From: Brevundimonas sp.
GTDB taxonomy: Bacteria > Pseudomonadota > Alphaproteobacteria > Caulobacterales > Caulobacteraceae
DNA: 42,252 nucleotides
Assembly (NCBI RefSeq): GCF_030656255.1
Contig: NZ_JAUSOE010000120.1
Span: 1 to 42,252 of the forward strand
Direction of reading: 5' to 3'
A program made the translations under genes and the position numbers. Shown here piece after piece: positions 31,293 through 40,730 of this stretch (position 1 is the stretch's first letter; each line of letters opens with the position of its first letter). The notes beneath the pieces are model-generated. The model did not search any database, was not told the origin of the DNA, and was given only the letters and a program-made list of their open reading frames with translations.

Positions 31293-33049
31293 ACGTCGCG
31301 ACGCCCGATCGCCGGGGTTATGTGGTCATCGACCAGGATGGCGCCGATCGGGATCGCCCGGAGTGGGTCGAAGCCGTTCGCCAGCTTCTTGCTGCAGGGT
31401 GGCGCAAGGCGCTCGACATCAATGGGATGATCATCTTCCTGGGGCCGGACTCGCCCTTGAAGGTGACCCAGGTTCATCGGCAACACTTCCTGATTGGGGA
31501 CTGGCGGGGAGGCGATGAGTTTCTATCGACTTTGATTGCGCTGCACCGATCTGACGCCGCCCTGGCGCAAGCCGTCGTGTCTCAGGGCTGGGGTCGTTAC
31601 GTCCTCGTTTGGCGCGGCGATGACGGCGATCTGCGCCTTCTGCGCGATCCCAGTGGCGCGCTTGACTGCATCTGCTGGCGTTATGGCGCGAGCTGCGTCA
31701 TCACCAGCCAACCTCCGGAGGCTTTGAACGCCGTCTTTCCAGACGACCTCGCGATCGATTGGACGGTTCTGGGCGAAATCATCGGCGCGGTGAACCTAGC
31801 CTCGGATCACCTCGCCCTGACGGGGCTGCACGCGGTGACGCCGGGGAGCCTGGCCCGGTTGGCTCACAGTTTCACTCAGGAGGCGATCTGGACGCCCGCC
31901 CGATTCGCGGCGACCGTCCGTGACTGGGACGACAGGCCGGAGGCCTTGGTGGGCGTCGTCGATCGGACCGTTGCGGCACTGGTTGAGGGCCACAATCGCA
32001 TCGTCACCGAAATATCAGGCGGCCTGGATTCGGCGATTGTCGCCGCCAGCCTGGTGGCGAACGGTCGGGCCTCGAAGTCCAGATTCGTGAACTACTTTGA
32101 CGACCAACCGGAAGGCGATGAGCGCGCCTTCGCCCGCGCGGCGGCTTACATGCTCGGCGTTGATCTCGAGGAGGTTCACAAGCCGGTTGCAGCCTTGACC
32201 CGACGGCAGTTTGATCCGCTCGGTCAAAGCGTTCGCCCAGCGCTCCACGGCATCGACATGGTCTATGACGCCGAGATGGCCGGCCGAGCGCGCAAGGTCC
32301 GCGCCACGGGGCTGCTCACGGGGCAAGGCGGTGACGCCGTCTTCTTCCAATCACCCGACCCCCTGGTCGTGGCGGACCGGTTCAAGCGCGAGGGCCTGAG
32401 AGGTTTGAAGCCGGGTTATGTGGCCTCCGTGGCGCGGTGGACCCGGCACTCCGTCTGGACCATCGCCAGACATAGCCTGTTTCCCAAGTCGCACCCGCCC
32501 GCCTCGACGCGACGCCATCGGTGGGTCGAAGGGGCGGAGGCGCTGCCGCCCGCGAAGGCGCGCCAGGTTCTGCAACTCGTCAACTGTCAAACCTTCTGGA
32601 GCGACTGCCTGCGCGCCCGCTCGGCGACCCTGCTGCATCCTCTGTTGACGCAGCCGGTCATGGAGCATTGTCTCGCCATCCCCACGGACTGTCTGACACG
32701 CGGCGCACGAGATCGCGGCCTGGCCAGGATTGCGTTTGTAGACCGGTTGCCGCCGTCGATCGTTGAGCGGCGTGACAAGGGCGATCTTAGCCGCTTCTAT
32801 GCTTCGGTCGTGCGCCAGAGCGTGGATGTTGTGACCGACCTGCTCGTCGATGGACGGTTGGCGGAAAAGGGTTTGATCAGCGCAGACGACTTCGACAAGG
32901 CCCTCTCCGATGCCCATCTAATCTGGGATCCCGCGACCAATCGCTTCCTGATCCTCGGTGCGATCGAGGTTTGGGCGCGAAGCTGGGAGGGGCGTCTCGA
33001 TCGGGTGCGACGGGCCAAGGTAGCGGTTGAGCCAGTCGAGAATGCGTAG
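31289..33049 (+). CDS. Lasso peptide cyclase (asparagine synthetase-like C protein)
   Basis: 586 residues from ATG 31289, overlapping the B stop by ATGA; the frame is open upstream only as a shadow of the B gene. An N-terminal glutamine-amidotransferase-like region lacking the catalytic Cys precedes the synthetase domain with the PP-loop SGGLDS at 243-248 and TGQGGDAVF about 100 residues later. It adenylates the Glu9 side chain and joins it to the amino group of Ala1, closing the ring around the tail. The last 43 residues are encoded opposite the end of the isopeptidase gene (132-base convergent overlap). Confidence 0.93.
   Translation: MNVATPDRRGYVVIDQDGADRDRPEWVEAVRQLLAAGWRKALDINGMIIFLGPDSPLKVTQVHRQHFLIGDWRGGDEFLSTLIALHRSDAALAQAVVSQGWGRYVLVWRGDDGDLRLLRDPSGALDCICWRYGASCVITSQPPEALNAVFPDDLAIDWTVLGEIIGAVNLASDHLALTGLHAVTPGSLARLAHSFTQEAIWTPARFAATVRDWDDRPEALVGVVDRTVAALVEGHNRIVTEISGGLDSAIVAASLVANGRASKSRFVNYFDDQPEGDERAFARAAAYMLGVDLEEVHKPVAALTRRQFDPLGQSVRPALHGIDMVYDAEMAGRARKVRATGLLTGQGGDAVFFQSPDPLVVADRFKREGLRGLKPGYVASVARWTRHSVWTIARHSLFPKSHPPASTRRHRWVEGAEALPPAKARQVLQLVNCQTFWSDCLRARSATLLHPLLTQPVMEHCLAIPTDCLTRGARDRGLARIAFVDRLPPSIVERRDKGDLSRFYASVVRQSVDVVTDLLVDGRLAEKGLISADDFDKALSDAHLIWDPATNRFLILGAIEVWARSWEGRLDRVRRAKVAVEPVENA
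32918..33049. other. 132-base convergent coding overlap of cyclase and isopeptidase
   Basis: Both strands code here: the plus strand for the last 43 residues of the cyclase (WARSWEGRLD region) and the minus strand for the last 43 of the isopeptidase, including DLHLRILDWLNRYLG, a normal end for the S9 family. There is no space for a terminator between the two convergent operons, so antisense transcription is expected. Confidence 0.75.
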
Positions 33050-35410
33050 GTGCAGGTCTCTAATGTTCGCAGGACTGGCGAATTCGTGGCTCTGCCCGAA
33101 GTAGGTGACGAGCTCCACTTCGCGATTGAGACGGTAGAGGGCGCCGAAGATCGAATCGAAGCGCGATCCGTCGAAGTCGCTTTGGAGAAGCAGGGTGGGC
33201 GTGTGGATCCGCTCCACCGCATAAAGCGGGCTGCGCTCGACGTAGCGGTTCGGATTCGTCCCCAGGGGCACGCCAAGGCCGCCCTGTCCGCCCTCCAGCC
33301 ATCCGCTCTGGATGGCGACGCCCGCTTCTCCGCTCAATTGTGAATACAGGCGCGGCTCATAGGCTTCGCTGAGGTCGCCATAGCCGTTTGAGGCGATGAT
33401 CGCCTTGAAGCCATCCGTCTGCGTCGCGGCGCGAAGGACGCCGTAGCCGCCGAAACTGTGGCCGATCAAGGCCGCGCGCGCGGCGTCGCAGCGGTCTGCC
33501 GCGCAGGCCAGCTGGACGATCGAGACGAGTTCAGGCCCAAGGTGATCGAGGTCCGAGGTGGGGGAGGCCTGCTGGGGCAAGCTGGGCATGAGCACGGCGT
33601 AGCCAGCTGCTGAAAGGATGGCCGGATTGATGTGCAGCTTGAGGGCGCCAGGCAGGAGTCGTCCGGGCGGCGTTGGGAAGGTCTGGCCGGGATAGGCGAT
33701 AACGACCACCGGCGGAGGACTGGATGTCGGGACGGCGGGTAACAGTAACCAGCTGCGCAGCGGCTGCCCCTCCGAACCCGTGTGTTCTATGGGCACGACA
33801 GCGCCCCAGCTCCGGCGATCGAGTTCGTCATTGATAGAGGCCAGTTCGACCGCTCCGGTGTCAGTTCTTAGGCGGACCTGCGTCGCACCGCCCGCCGAAC
33901 GGCGGCGGGTGACGACAAAGGTGGCGTCGGGGCTGGCCGCGACGACGGTCTCGTCGTCGTCGAGGGCGCCGATGCAGTGCGCCAGACCGCTGGCTCGTCG
34001 CAAACAGTCCTGCGCGTCCAGCAGGACAGACTGGCCGAGCCGCTCGGGCGCTGGATTTTGCGTGGCCCGCGCGCCGAGATCGCTCGCCGTCCCGGCATCG
34101 ACAAGCCGTCCCTGAAGATCGACAGCAGAGGACTCTGTGCTGAGCGCCGTCAAACCTGTCGGCCGGGTGACGAAGGTTGCGCCGTCGAAGCGGACCAGGG
34201 CTTCGCCGTCATCGACCTGGGCAACGATCCGGCGTCGTCCGCGACGGTCGTTTGTCAGCCAGGCTTTCGAGCCGTCGGCCAGACGAACCTGAACGACGGG
34301 GCGACCGTCGTCCCAACTGGCCCGGGCGATGGGGATCGTCTGGCTATCGCCGTCGATCCACGGTGTGGTCGTGTCCAGATCGATCGCCTGTGCGGAGCCG
34401 CTGCGATCAAGCAGCCAGAACCGCCCGGCCTCGAAACGGCCCCCGGGCCGTCTCGCGAACGCGATCAGCCGGTCCGAGCGCGGCGACCAGGTCATCAGGT
34501 GGGATGTAAAATCCTGATCGGGCAAGGGCTCTACAGTCGACCCCGTTTCAAGGTCGGCCAGGAGGATCCGCCGAACCCGTTTCGGCGTTCCGGTGAAGAG
34601 CACCGTGTCCAGGCCGTACTGGATGTCCGCGCCGTCAAGCAGGGCCGCTGCCGTCCGTCCGTCCGGCGACAGCGAAACGTCGATGATGGCGCCTTCGACG
34701 AGGAGGGTCTCCCGCCCCGTTGTGAGATCGACCCGAAGGAGTTGAAGCGGCGTACCTTTGTCGCGGGTGTTGCGCGCCGGCCCACTCGAGATGGAAATTG
34801 ACGATGGCGAATGTCCGGCCTCGGCCCGCCGCCAGAGTTCGGTCTGCTTCACGACCGACTGGGCGTAGACCCCGATGATATAGGGCAACACGCCATTTCG
34901 CCGGGCGACGACTAGGAGCTCGCTTTCCGAGCGCCAGACGACGGTTTCACCAAAGCGCGCCGGCTCCGGTGACAGGTCGAGCCACCGCACGGCGCCGGTG
35001 GCCAGCGTCATAACCCCAAGGCTCCAGCCGGTCTCAGAGAGCCGATAGACCACCATCTGCGCGCCGCTTGGCGAGAATGGCCCCGACACGAAGCCCTCCG
35101 AATGGCCTGGGTCCTCAAGGCTTTGACGAAGGACGCCGTCTGTCGCGGAGAAGACCTGCAGCCGGCTCAGAAGCGTCTCGGTGTAGAAGTCGTATTTGTA
35201 GGTGCTCGCCGTGTTCCACGGCGCTTGCCGCTCCAGAACAATCCAGCGACTGTCCGCCGAGATGCGAACATTGCCGATGCCTTCTTGTCCGACGAGGTCC
35301 TCAAGCGTGAAAGGCTGAGCGTCGCCGGATTGCGCCGAGGTTTGACAAAGGGACGGGCTTGCGGCGACCAGAAGGGTCGCCGCGGCCGCAAGGCCGAGGA
35401 ACGGCTTCAT
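32918..35410 (-). CDS. Exported lasso peptide isopeptidase (S9 prolyl oligopeptidase family)
   Basis: 830 residues from ATG 35410, chosen because a signal peptide follows (MKPFLGLAAAATLLVAA) and because it overlaps the receptor stop by one base. A beta-propeller-like N-terminal region of about 550 residues precedes the alpha/beta hydrolase domain with nucleophile motif ALIGHSFGGYGVLRAATQ (Ser near 650), LLLQSDFDGSRFDSIF (Asp near 745) and YFGQSHEFASP (His near 773). Such enzymes (AtxE-type) hydrolyse the ring isopeptide bond of threaded lasso peptides. Its presence with a receptor and sigma system shows the peptides are taken up and opened. The last 40 residues beyond the fold lie antisense to the cyclase end and look like an extension. 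Confidence 0.9.
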   Translation of the reverse strand: MKPFLGLAAAATLLVAASPSLCQTSAQSGDAQPFTLEDLVGQEGIGNVRISADSRWIVLERQAPWNTASTYKYDFYTETLLSRLQVFSATDGVLRQSLEDPGHSEGFVSGPFSPSGAQMVVYRLSETGWSLGVMTLATGAVRWLDLSPEPARFGETVVWRSESELLVVARRNGVLPYIIGVYAQSVVKQTELWRRAEAGHSPSSISISSGPARNTRDKGTPLQLLRVDLTTGRETLLVEGAIIDVSLSPDGRTAAALLDGADIQYGLDTVLFTGTPKRVRRILLADLETGSTVEPLPDQDFTSHLMTWSPRSDRLIAFARRPGGRFEAGRFWLLDRSGSAQAIDLDTTTPWIDGDSQTIPIARASWDDGRPVVQVRLADGSKAWLTNDRRGRRRIVAQVDDGEALVRFDGATFVTRPTGLTALSTESSAVDLQGRLVDAGTASDLGARATQNPAPERLGQSVLLDAQDCLRRASGLAHCIGALDDDETVVAASPDATFVVTRRRSAGGATQVRLRTDTGAVELASINDELDRRSWGAVVPIEHTGSEGQPLRSWLLLPAVPTSSPPPVVVIAYPGQTFPTPPGRLLPGALKLHINPAILSAAGYAVLMPSLPQQASPTSDLDHLGPELVSIVQLACAADRCDAARAALIGHSFGGYGVLRAATQTDGFKAIIASNGYGDLSEAYEPRLYSQLSGEAGVAIQSGWLEGGQGGLGVPLGTNPNRYVERSPLYAVERIHTPTLLLQSDFDGSRFDSIFGALYRLNREVELVTYFGQSHEFASPANIRDLHLRILDWLNRYLGPSHPIETPLPASRPNLDRTEDQEAIGRGIPD

Positions 35411-38364
35411 CACCAGGCCCGCGTCAACTGGATGGAGATGAATCGGCCAAGAACATTGGTGTTTGCGGCGTCGTAGGCGACGCCCTCGGGAGCGTCGTAG
35501 AAGGGCGGATCGGTGTTGAGTAGGTTCTGCACGTTCACCGTCAACGTCGTCCCTTCGAGCGGTCCGCGCGTCGGCGCGTAGCGAAGCTGGACGTCCGCTG
35601 TCGTCCATGAGCCGATGGGGCGACCCGTGACGTCAGGGTAGCCCCCGACGTAGTTGGCCGCCGCCGAGGCGCCCCAGCCGCGACGGCTCCAACTCGCAGA
35701 CGCGCGCGCCCGCAGGTCCACCGGCAAGTTGGGACTATTGATGCCGGACTGAACGGGCGCGGTCGGGGTCGCCTGCGTATCGAACCGGTCCAGATAGGTC
35801 AGGTTGGCGTCGAGGTCGAACGCATGGTCACCGATGTCGAAGGCGTAGCCGAGATTGGCGTCGATCCCTTCGAGCAGCACGCTGGACGTGTTCACAAACC
35901 GGGCGTCGACGATGGCGCCATAGGCCTCAGCGGGGAACAGATCGGCAAGCGCTGTCGTCGGCAGGTCCAGCAACGCCTGCATGTCGGCGCGGTCCTGCGC
36001 GTTGTTGATCGGATCGATGATACGAACGAAGGCGGACAGGGCGGGATTGGTGAGGGCGGTGGTCAGGGCCGTGAAGGCGGGCTGACCGATCTGGTTGTCG
36101 AAATCGATCCTGAACAAATTTAGCCCCACACGCAGGCCCGGAACGGCCGCTGGCCGATAGTCTCCGCCAAGCGTCCAGCTCTTGGCCTGTTCCGGTTCAA
36201 GGTCGGGATTGCCGCCGTACAAGATTTCGGCAAGCACCTGCTGCGATCCGCGCGGGAGGAACGTCGGGCTCTGGTCCGCCGTCTCGTTCAACTCGCGCAG
36301 CGCCGGCGCGCGAAAAGACTCGCCGTAGTTGGCGCGCAGCACCAGGTCGGAGTAGGGCTGCCACAGAACCCCGACCTTGGGGCTGGTCGTTTGACCGGCG
36401 TCGGAATAGTTCTCGAACCGTCCGGCGATCGATAGCTCAAGCCTCTCGAATCCAGCGCGGCGGTTTGCGGCAGTGAAGAAGGGGATGCGGACTTCCGCGA
36501 AGGCGGACGCCACCTCCCGGTCGAAAGCGACGGGGACGCCGACCGACGGCGCTACGCCTGATGTGAAGCTTGTGTCCTGACGTTCGAAGGTCTCGCGGCG
36601 GAAGGCGACGCCCGCGGCCAATTTGGCGTCCCCGGCAGGGAGGGTGAACAGGGACCCGTCCGCCAGGGCGTTGATGGATGAAACCGTCGTCTCCCCGACC
36701 CCGCGCGCCCAACCGGAGCCAATGAAGGCCAAGGCTGCCGGCGAGCTGTTCGAGCCATCGGCGAAGGGATTGAAGTATCCATCGCGCGGGGCGCTGTAGT
36801 TGGTCGCCGGATTATCGGCCATCGCGCCGAGCGCCTCGCGCAGGAAGGTGGAGTTCAGCTGATTGCTGCTCGAGTTTTCACCGTGTTCGCGCGCGTAGGC
36901 GGCATAAGTGTCCAGCCGCCAGCTTCCTGCCAGATCGATCTTGGCCCCGATCGAACCGCCCAGGCTTTCGGCGCGGCCTTCGATCCTTGGATTGCCGAGA
37001 TCGCGGCCGAAATTATAGGCGATGATGTGTGATGTCGCGCCTGTCGGAGACACAAAATAGGGGTTCGCTGCGGTCACGGTGAAGGTCGTTGGAAACCCTT
37101 GAGACACCGCCTCGAACTCGCGCAGGCCATAGCGAACATCGGCGTTGACCGAGACGCGGTCGCCGAGGTCCTGATTGAGGACCAGATAGGCGCTGTGTCG
37201 GGTTTGCTCGGGCAGGACGTTCAGGCCTTCGCGGTGATTGTAGAGATTGCCCTGACCGGCGATGAAGTCGCTCGGGCTCAGGCCTTCGCCATTCTGCCCA
37301 CTGGGGATGGCGTAGGTAGGGACATAGCCGCCGGCTGCGGCGTCGAAGACAACGATGTTGCCGGGGTTGCTGAAGATGCGACGCCGGTCGGAGCCTCCGA
37401 ACCGCCGCAAGTCCGCGTCGTTCGCCCGGTCCCGCTCGGATGCCGCCAGGCGGCTGCGGTCATTGTATTCATAGGTGCCCAGGATCGAGCCTGACGACCA
37501 GCGGCTCCCGACGGTGTGGGCAATCTGGAGCTCGTCGCTCGCCCCATCCGAGGTGACGCCGTACCGGACCCGCGTCTCGGCGCCGTCATAGTCCTCACGA
37601 AGGATGATGTTGACCACGCCGCCCACGGCATCCGCTCCGTAAAGCGCTGACGCACCATCGAGCAGCACGTCGATGCGGGCCACGGCGCTGGTCGGTATTG
37701 TGGAGACATCGGCGAAGTCGCCCTTGTTTCCTGTGCCCGCCATTCGTCGCCCGTTGACCAGAACGAGAGTCGCATCGCTGCCCAAGCCGCGCAGATTGAC
37801 GCCCGAGGCGTAAAAGCTGTTCGTACCCGTCCGGTCGCCGCCGTTGCTCATGGCGGCATCGTTACCGGTGCCGCCAAAGTTCTGGGGCAGGGCCGCAAGC
37901 GCTTGGGCGACCGTTCCATGTCCTTGCCGGTCGATATCGTCCCGGGTCACGGTGATGACCGGCGACGGGCCGTCAGCGACGCCGCGGATCAAACTGCCAG
38001 TAACGATCACTTCCGCGATCTCGACCGCCTCGTCCGTCGCCTCTGCACGGGCGGTGGGATCGAAGACGACAAGCGTGTTGGAGCTCGTCCGACGGGCCCT
38101 TAGTCCGGTGCCTTGCAGCAAGGCGGTGAGGGCTTGGTCCGTCCCAAGCGCGCCATTGACGCCGGGGGACTGGCGGCCTGCGACAAGGTCAGTGGAATAG
38201 AGAATTTGCTCTCCGCTCTGGGCCGCGAACAGGGGCAGTGCGGTTTGCAGCGGGCCGGCGGGAACGCGGAACTGCACGGCAGGGGATTGCGCCTGGGCGA
38301 TGACAGGCGTCGCCGCCGCCAGCATCAATACGCCAAGCGCAGTGGAACAAGGACCGATACGCAT
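35410..38364 (-). CDS. TonB-dependent receptor with signalling (STN) domain
   Basis: 984 residues from ATG 38364, preceded by GGGGGAG; the open frame upstream is a shadow. A signal peptide (MRIGPCSTALGVLMLAAATP) is followed by a secretin/TonB N-terminal domain (FRVPAGPLQTALPLFAAQSG and GLRARRTSSNTLVVFDP), TonB box-like EIAEVIVTGS, a plug (TLVLVNGRRMAG, LLDGASALYGADAVGGVVNI) and a 22-strand barrel ending FISIQLTRAW with the C-terminal aromatic needed for insertion. The N-terminal domain should signal to the FecR-like protein next door. It is the likely uptake receptor for the lasso peptide, as in other proteobacterial clusters with an isopeptidase. Longer than average because of the signalling domain. 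Confidence 0.94.
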   Translation of the reverse strand: MRIGPCSTALGVLMLAAATPVIAQAQSPAVQFRVPAGPLQTALPLFAAQSGEQILYSTDLVAGRQSPGVNGALGTDQALTALLQGTGLRARRTSSNTLVVFDPTARAEATDEAVEIAEVIVTGSLIRGVADGPSPVITVTRDDIDRQGHGTVAQALAALPQNFGGTGNDAAMSNGGDRTGTNSFYASGVNLRGLGSDATLVLVNGRRMAGTGNKGDFADVSTIPTSAVARIDVLLDGASALYGADAVGGVVNIILREDYDGAETRVRYGVTSDGASDELQIAHTVGSRWSSGSILGTYEYNDRSRLAASERDRANDADLRRFGGSDRRRIFSNPGNIVVFDAAAGGYVPTYAIPSGQNGEGLSPSDFIAGQGNLYNHREGLNVLPEQTRHSAYLVLNQDLGDRVSVNADVRYGLREFEAVSQGFPTTFTVTAANPYFVSPTGATSHIIAYNFGRDLGNPRIEGRAESLGGSIGAKIDLAGSWRLDTYAAYAREHGENSSSNQLNSTFLREALGAMADNPATNYSAPRDGYFNPFADGSNSSPAALAFIGSGWARGVGETTVSSINALADGSLFTLPAGDAKLAAGVAFRRETFERQDTSFTSGVAPSVGVPVAFDREVASAFAEVRIPFFTAANRRAGFERLELSIAGRFENYSDAGQTTSPKVGVLWQPYSDLVLRANYGESFRAPALRELNETADQSPTFLPRGSQQVLAEILYGGNPDLEPEQAKSWTLGGDYRPAAVPGLRVGLNLFRIDFDNQIGQPAFTALTTALTNPALSAFVRIIDPINNAQDRADMQALLDLPTTALADLFPAEAYGAIVDARFVNTSSVLLEGIDANLGYAFDIGDHAFDLDANLTYLDRFDTQATPTAPVQSGINSPNLPVDLRARASASWSRRGWGASAAANYVGGYPDVTGRPIGSWTTADVQLRYAPTRGPLEGTTLTVNVQNLLNTDPPFYDAPEGVAYDAANTNVLGRFISIQLTRAW

Positions 38365-38384
38365 AACACTCCCCCGAAATGGAT

Positions 38385-38402
38385 ACCCGCACAGACGCGG
38401 GT
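38385..38402 (-). other. Hairpin between fecR-like and receptor genes
   Basis: ACCCGC at 38385-38390 pairs with GCGGGT at 38397-38402 around six bases, in the 71-base gap just before the receptor's ribosome binding site. It may tune expression of the receptor relative to the regulators. Confidence 0.35.
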
Positions 38403-38435
38403 TGGGGAAGAGACGAAGGAGCGCGGTAAAACCCC

Positions 38436-39431
38436 TCAGCGCCCCGCCGCATTTTTCGCAGGAGCGTCGCGAATGACGATCTGACCAGTGGGTGTCCGCT
38501 CGGCGACGACGGGATAAAGCTCGACGAGCGCGGAGACGAACCCCTCGACATCGCCCGTGTTGAAGGCGCCGCTGACGGCGATGCGGGAGATGGCGGGCGC
38601 GTCGAGAACCACCTTGGTGCGACTGTAGCGGTTCACCTCTGCGACGGCGGTTTCGACGGTGTCGCCAGCGAAGATCAGTCGCCCCGCCGTCCAACTCGTT
38701 TCCGAGGCGACGTCCACGGTTCGGACGGCGGGACGAGGCGAGGTCGTGACGATCTGTTGGCCCGGCGTGAGAGACCACCCCTGAGAGACCGCAGAACGAT
38801 CGCTTACATCGACCTTGCCCTCGACGAGGGTCACCTGAGCGCCGTCTCCCGAGCGACGCACGTCGAACCGGGTGCCGACGGCGGTGATGTCGGTGTCCCC
38901 GGCGCTGACGATGAACGGGCGCGCACCACCGCCCCGAACCTCAAAGAAGGCTTGACCGCTCGCCAGTTCCACGGCGCGCCGCCCGCGGGTCAGCTTCACG
39001 CGGATCCTGGAGGCGGTGTCCAGCGTCACCCGCGATCCGTCAGCCAGAACCACCACCCGGCGCTCCCCCAAATCCGTCTCGTAAGACTGAGGTCGGCTGG
39101 ACCATAGGGCGACGCCGACCGCGAGCGCAGCGATCGTGGCGATCGCCCCCAAGGGAACGACACTTTTGGCCAACCGACTTTGGGATTGACGCGACGCGTC
39201 GGCTCGGGCGCGCGCACCCTGCGTCAAGACGGCGATGTCGGCGTCGCCTTTGAGGCTGCCCGCCGTCTCCCACATCGTTTCGATGCGGGCGTAGGCCTCG
39301 GCGTTCTTTGAGTCGCGGCGCCATTGGCTGAAGGCTGTGACGTCCGAGGCCGTCACACGCTTCTGATTGAGGGTCGCGAACCATGACGCGGCTTCACGAC
39401 GTCTCGCGTCCAGGTCTTTATCGGCAGTCAT
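38436..39431 (-). CDS. fecR: FecR-family anti-sigma factor
   Basis: 331 residues from ATG 39431, ten bases after the sigma factor stop. A cytoplasmic N-terminus with the DUF4880 pattern (EAASWFATLNQKRVTASDVT and FSQWRRDSKNAEAYARI) is followed by one membrane helix (VVPLGAIATIAALAVGVALW, about 89-108), then the periplasmic FecR domain (ETDLGERRVVVLADGSRVTL, LASGQAFFEVRG, VTLVEGKVDVSD) and a C-terminal STN-like part (SGAFNTGDVEGFVSALVELY). It relays the receptor state to the sigma factor. Confidence 0.93.
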   Translation of the reverse strand: MTADKDLDARRREAASWFATLNQKRVTASDVTAFSQWRRDSKNAEAYARIETMWETAGSLKGDADIAVLTQGARARADASRQSQSRLAKSVVPLGAIATIAALAVGVALWSSRPQSYETDLGERRVVVLADGSRVTLDTASRIRVKLTRGRRAVELASGQAFFEVRGGGARPFIVSAGDTDITAVGTRFDVRRSGDGAQVTLVEGKVDVSDRSAVSQGWSLTPGQQIVTTSPRPAVRTVDVASETSWTAGRLIFAGDTVETAVAEVNRYSRTKVVLDAPAISRIAVSGAFNTGDVEGFVSALVELYPVVAERTPTGQIVIRDAPAKNAAGR

Positions 39432-39441
39432 CGTTCGTGCC

Positions 39442-39933
39442 TTAGACGTCCAGTTGCGCCATGCAGTGCTCAACAGCTTTCGCCATGCGCCGTTCGACGG
39501 TAGCCAAGCTGATCCCGTGAGCCAGAGCAATCTCCGGATATGTCATACCGTCAAACCGGCTCAAGACGAAGACGTCCCTGTAGAGAGGCGGCATCGTCTG
39601 GAGGACCTGCTTGAGGTAGAGGCGGTCGACAGGCGCGTCGGCCACCGCGTCCAAGCTCGGACCCGTACCCTGCAAGGCGCGCTCGCGGCGCACAAGACGG
39701 CGCCGCTCGTCGCGGACGAGATTGAGCGCGACCCGGAGAAGCAGCGCTTTCGGATGGCGGATGTCTTCGAGAAGGTACGGCGTGAGGCGAAGATAGGTTT
39801 CCTGCACCACGTCGTCGGCTTCATCGACGCCGATGCGTCCACGAAGCCGCTTGCCCAGCCATCCCGAATAGCGGCGGTAGAGCCCGTTGAGGCTCGCCGC
39901 GGCGCCCGGATTCAACTCCTTCACATCGCTCAA
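39442..39933 (-). CDS. fecI: ECF sigma factor, FecI type
   Basis: 163 residues from ATG 39933. Region 2 reads DEADDVVQETYLRLTPYLLE and region 4 MPPLYRDVFVLSRFDGMTYP followed by EIALAHGISLATVERRMAKA. It is the first gene of the sigma-fecR-receptor-isopeptidase operon, with gaps of 10, 71 and -1 bases. When the receptor binds its ligand, probably the lasso peptide, FecR should release this factor to transcribe the operon, including the receptor and isopeptidase. No promoter with a clear ECF signature could be fixed by eye in the region upstream. Confidence 0.93.
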   Translation of the reverse strand: MSDVKELNPGAAASLNGLYRRYSGWLGKRLRGRIGVDEADDVVQETYLRLTPYLLEDIRHPKALLLRVALNLVRDERRRLVRRERALQGTGPSLDAVADAPVDRLYLKQVLQTMPPLYRDVFVLSRFDGMTYPEIALAHGISLATVERRMAKAVEHCMAQLDV

Positions 39934-40444
39934 CGCGACCTCCAGCCGGCTGTCAGACGGCGGGAATCCGAGAGCGCGACCGCGTTTCGTCCGGGCGCAC
40001 GCAAAGGTGCGCCGCAGGCGATGGCGGACGGACGCCGCGCGTCAAGGCGCGGCCGTTAAGGTTGAGCTTCGCACAGGGGATTCCCGGCCCCTATCGACGC
40101 GGACGCCGACAACCGACAATGAATCAATCCGAGTCGCGGTGCAAGGCGGAGGGGTCGGGCGAGGAATCCTCTGCGAAGAGGCCCGCTACTTCAGGATGAA
40201 ACGCCGCCTCCGCCATGGGCAGACCCCGGCTCAAGTTCCGCCCCTATATGGCGGCGCCCGACGTCTAACGATTTAGGGCCCCGTAGCCGGAAGGGCAAGC
40301 GATGCGTGGAGTGCGACGGAGGCGCGGCGCTGCTGGAGCTCGCTCAGACGTTTCCGCAAGTTTGTTGCGGACTCTCCGCAAATCGACGGCGTTGTTCAGC
40401 TTCGCGGACCGCGCCAACGTGCGCCTCTAAAGGCGAGTGATCTC
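39934..40444. other. 511-base stretch without a recognised gene
   Basis: It lies between the divergent sigma factor and LuxR-type genes and should hold both promoters. The open frames in it overlap the sigma gene antisense and show no recognisable domain. I see no strong inverted repeat and no terminator. Confidence 0.6.
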
Positions 40445-40684
40445 ATGACACCACACCGTCAGACAGACGTCGGAACGCAGAGCCTCGCCTTGAGCCCGCG
40501 AGAACTCGAATGCCTCATCTGGGTTTGCCGCGGCAAAAGTTCGGGCGACATCGGCAGCATCCTCGGACTGTCCCCCCGCACGGTCGATAGCTATTTGGAA
40601 AAGGTCGCTGCGAAGCTCCGGGTCCGGACGAGAATCGAGGCTGTCGCGGTTGCGGTCCGGGCCGGCTTGATTGAGCCAGACTAA
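40445..40684 (+). CDS. Solo LuxR-type HTH protein
   Basis: 79 residues from ATG 40445, with AAAGGCGAG ten bases before it. The whole protein is a LuxR/GerE domain: ALSPRELECLIWVCRGKSSG, DIGSILGLSPRTVDSYLEKV and AAKLRVRTRIEAVAVAVRAG. No sensor domain; it could be a small regulator or the remnant of a larger LuxR protein. A 12-bp palindrome lies between it and the next gene. It resembles in form the small LuxR-type protein at 28344-28613 at the other side of the lasso cluster. Confidence 0.82.
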   Translation: MTPHRQTDVGTQSLALSPRELECLIWVCRGKSSGDIGSILGLSPRTVDSYLEKVAAKLRVRTRIEAVAVAVRAGLIEPD

Positions 40685-40730
40685 TGGCGGCCCCACACGC
40701 GGCGCGCGATATTTGATCGAGAATCGGGTC

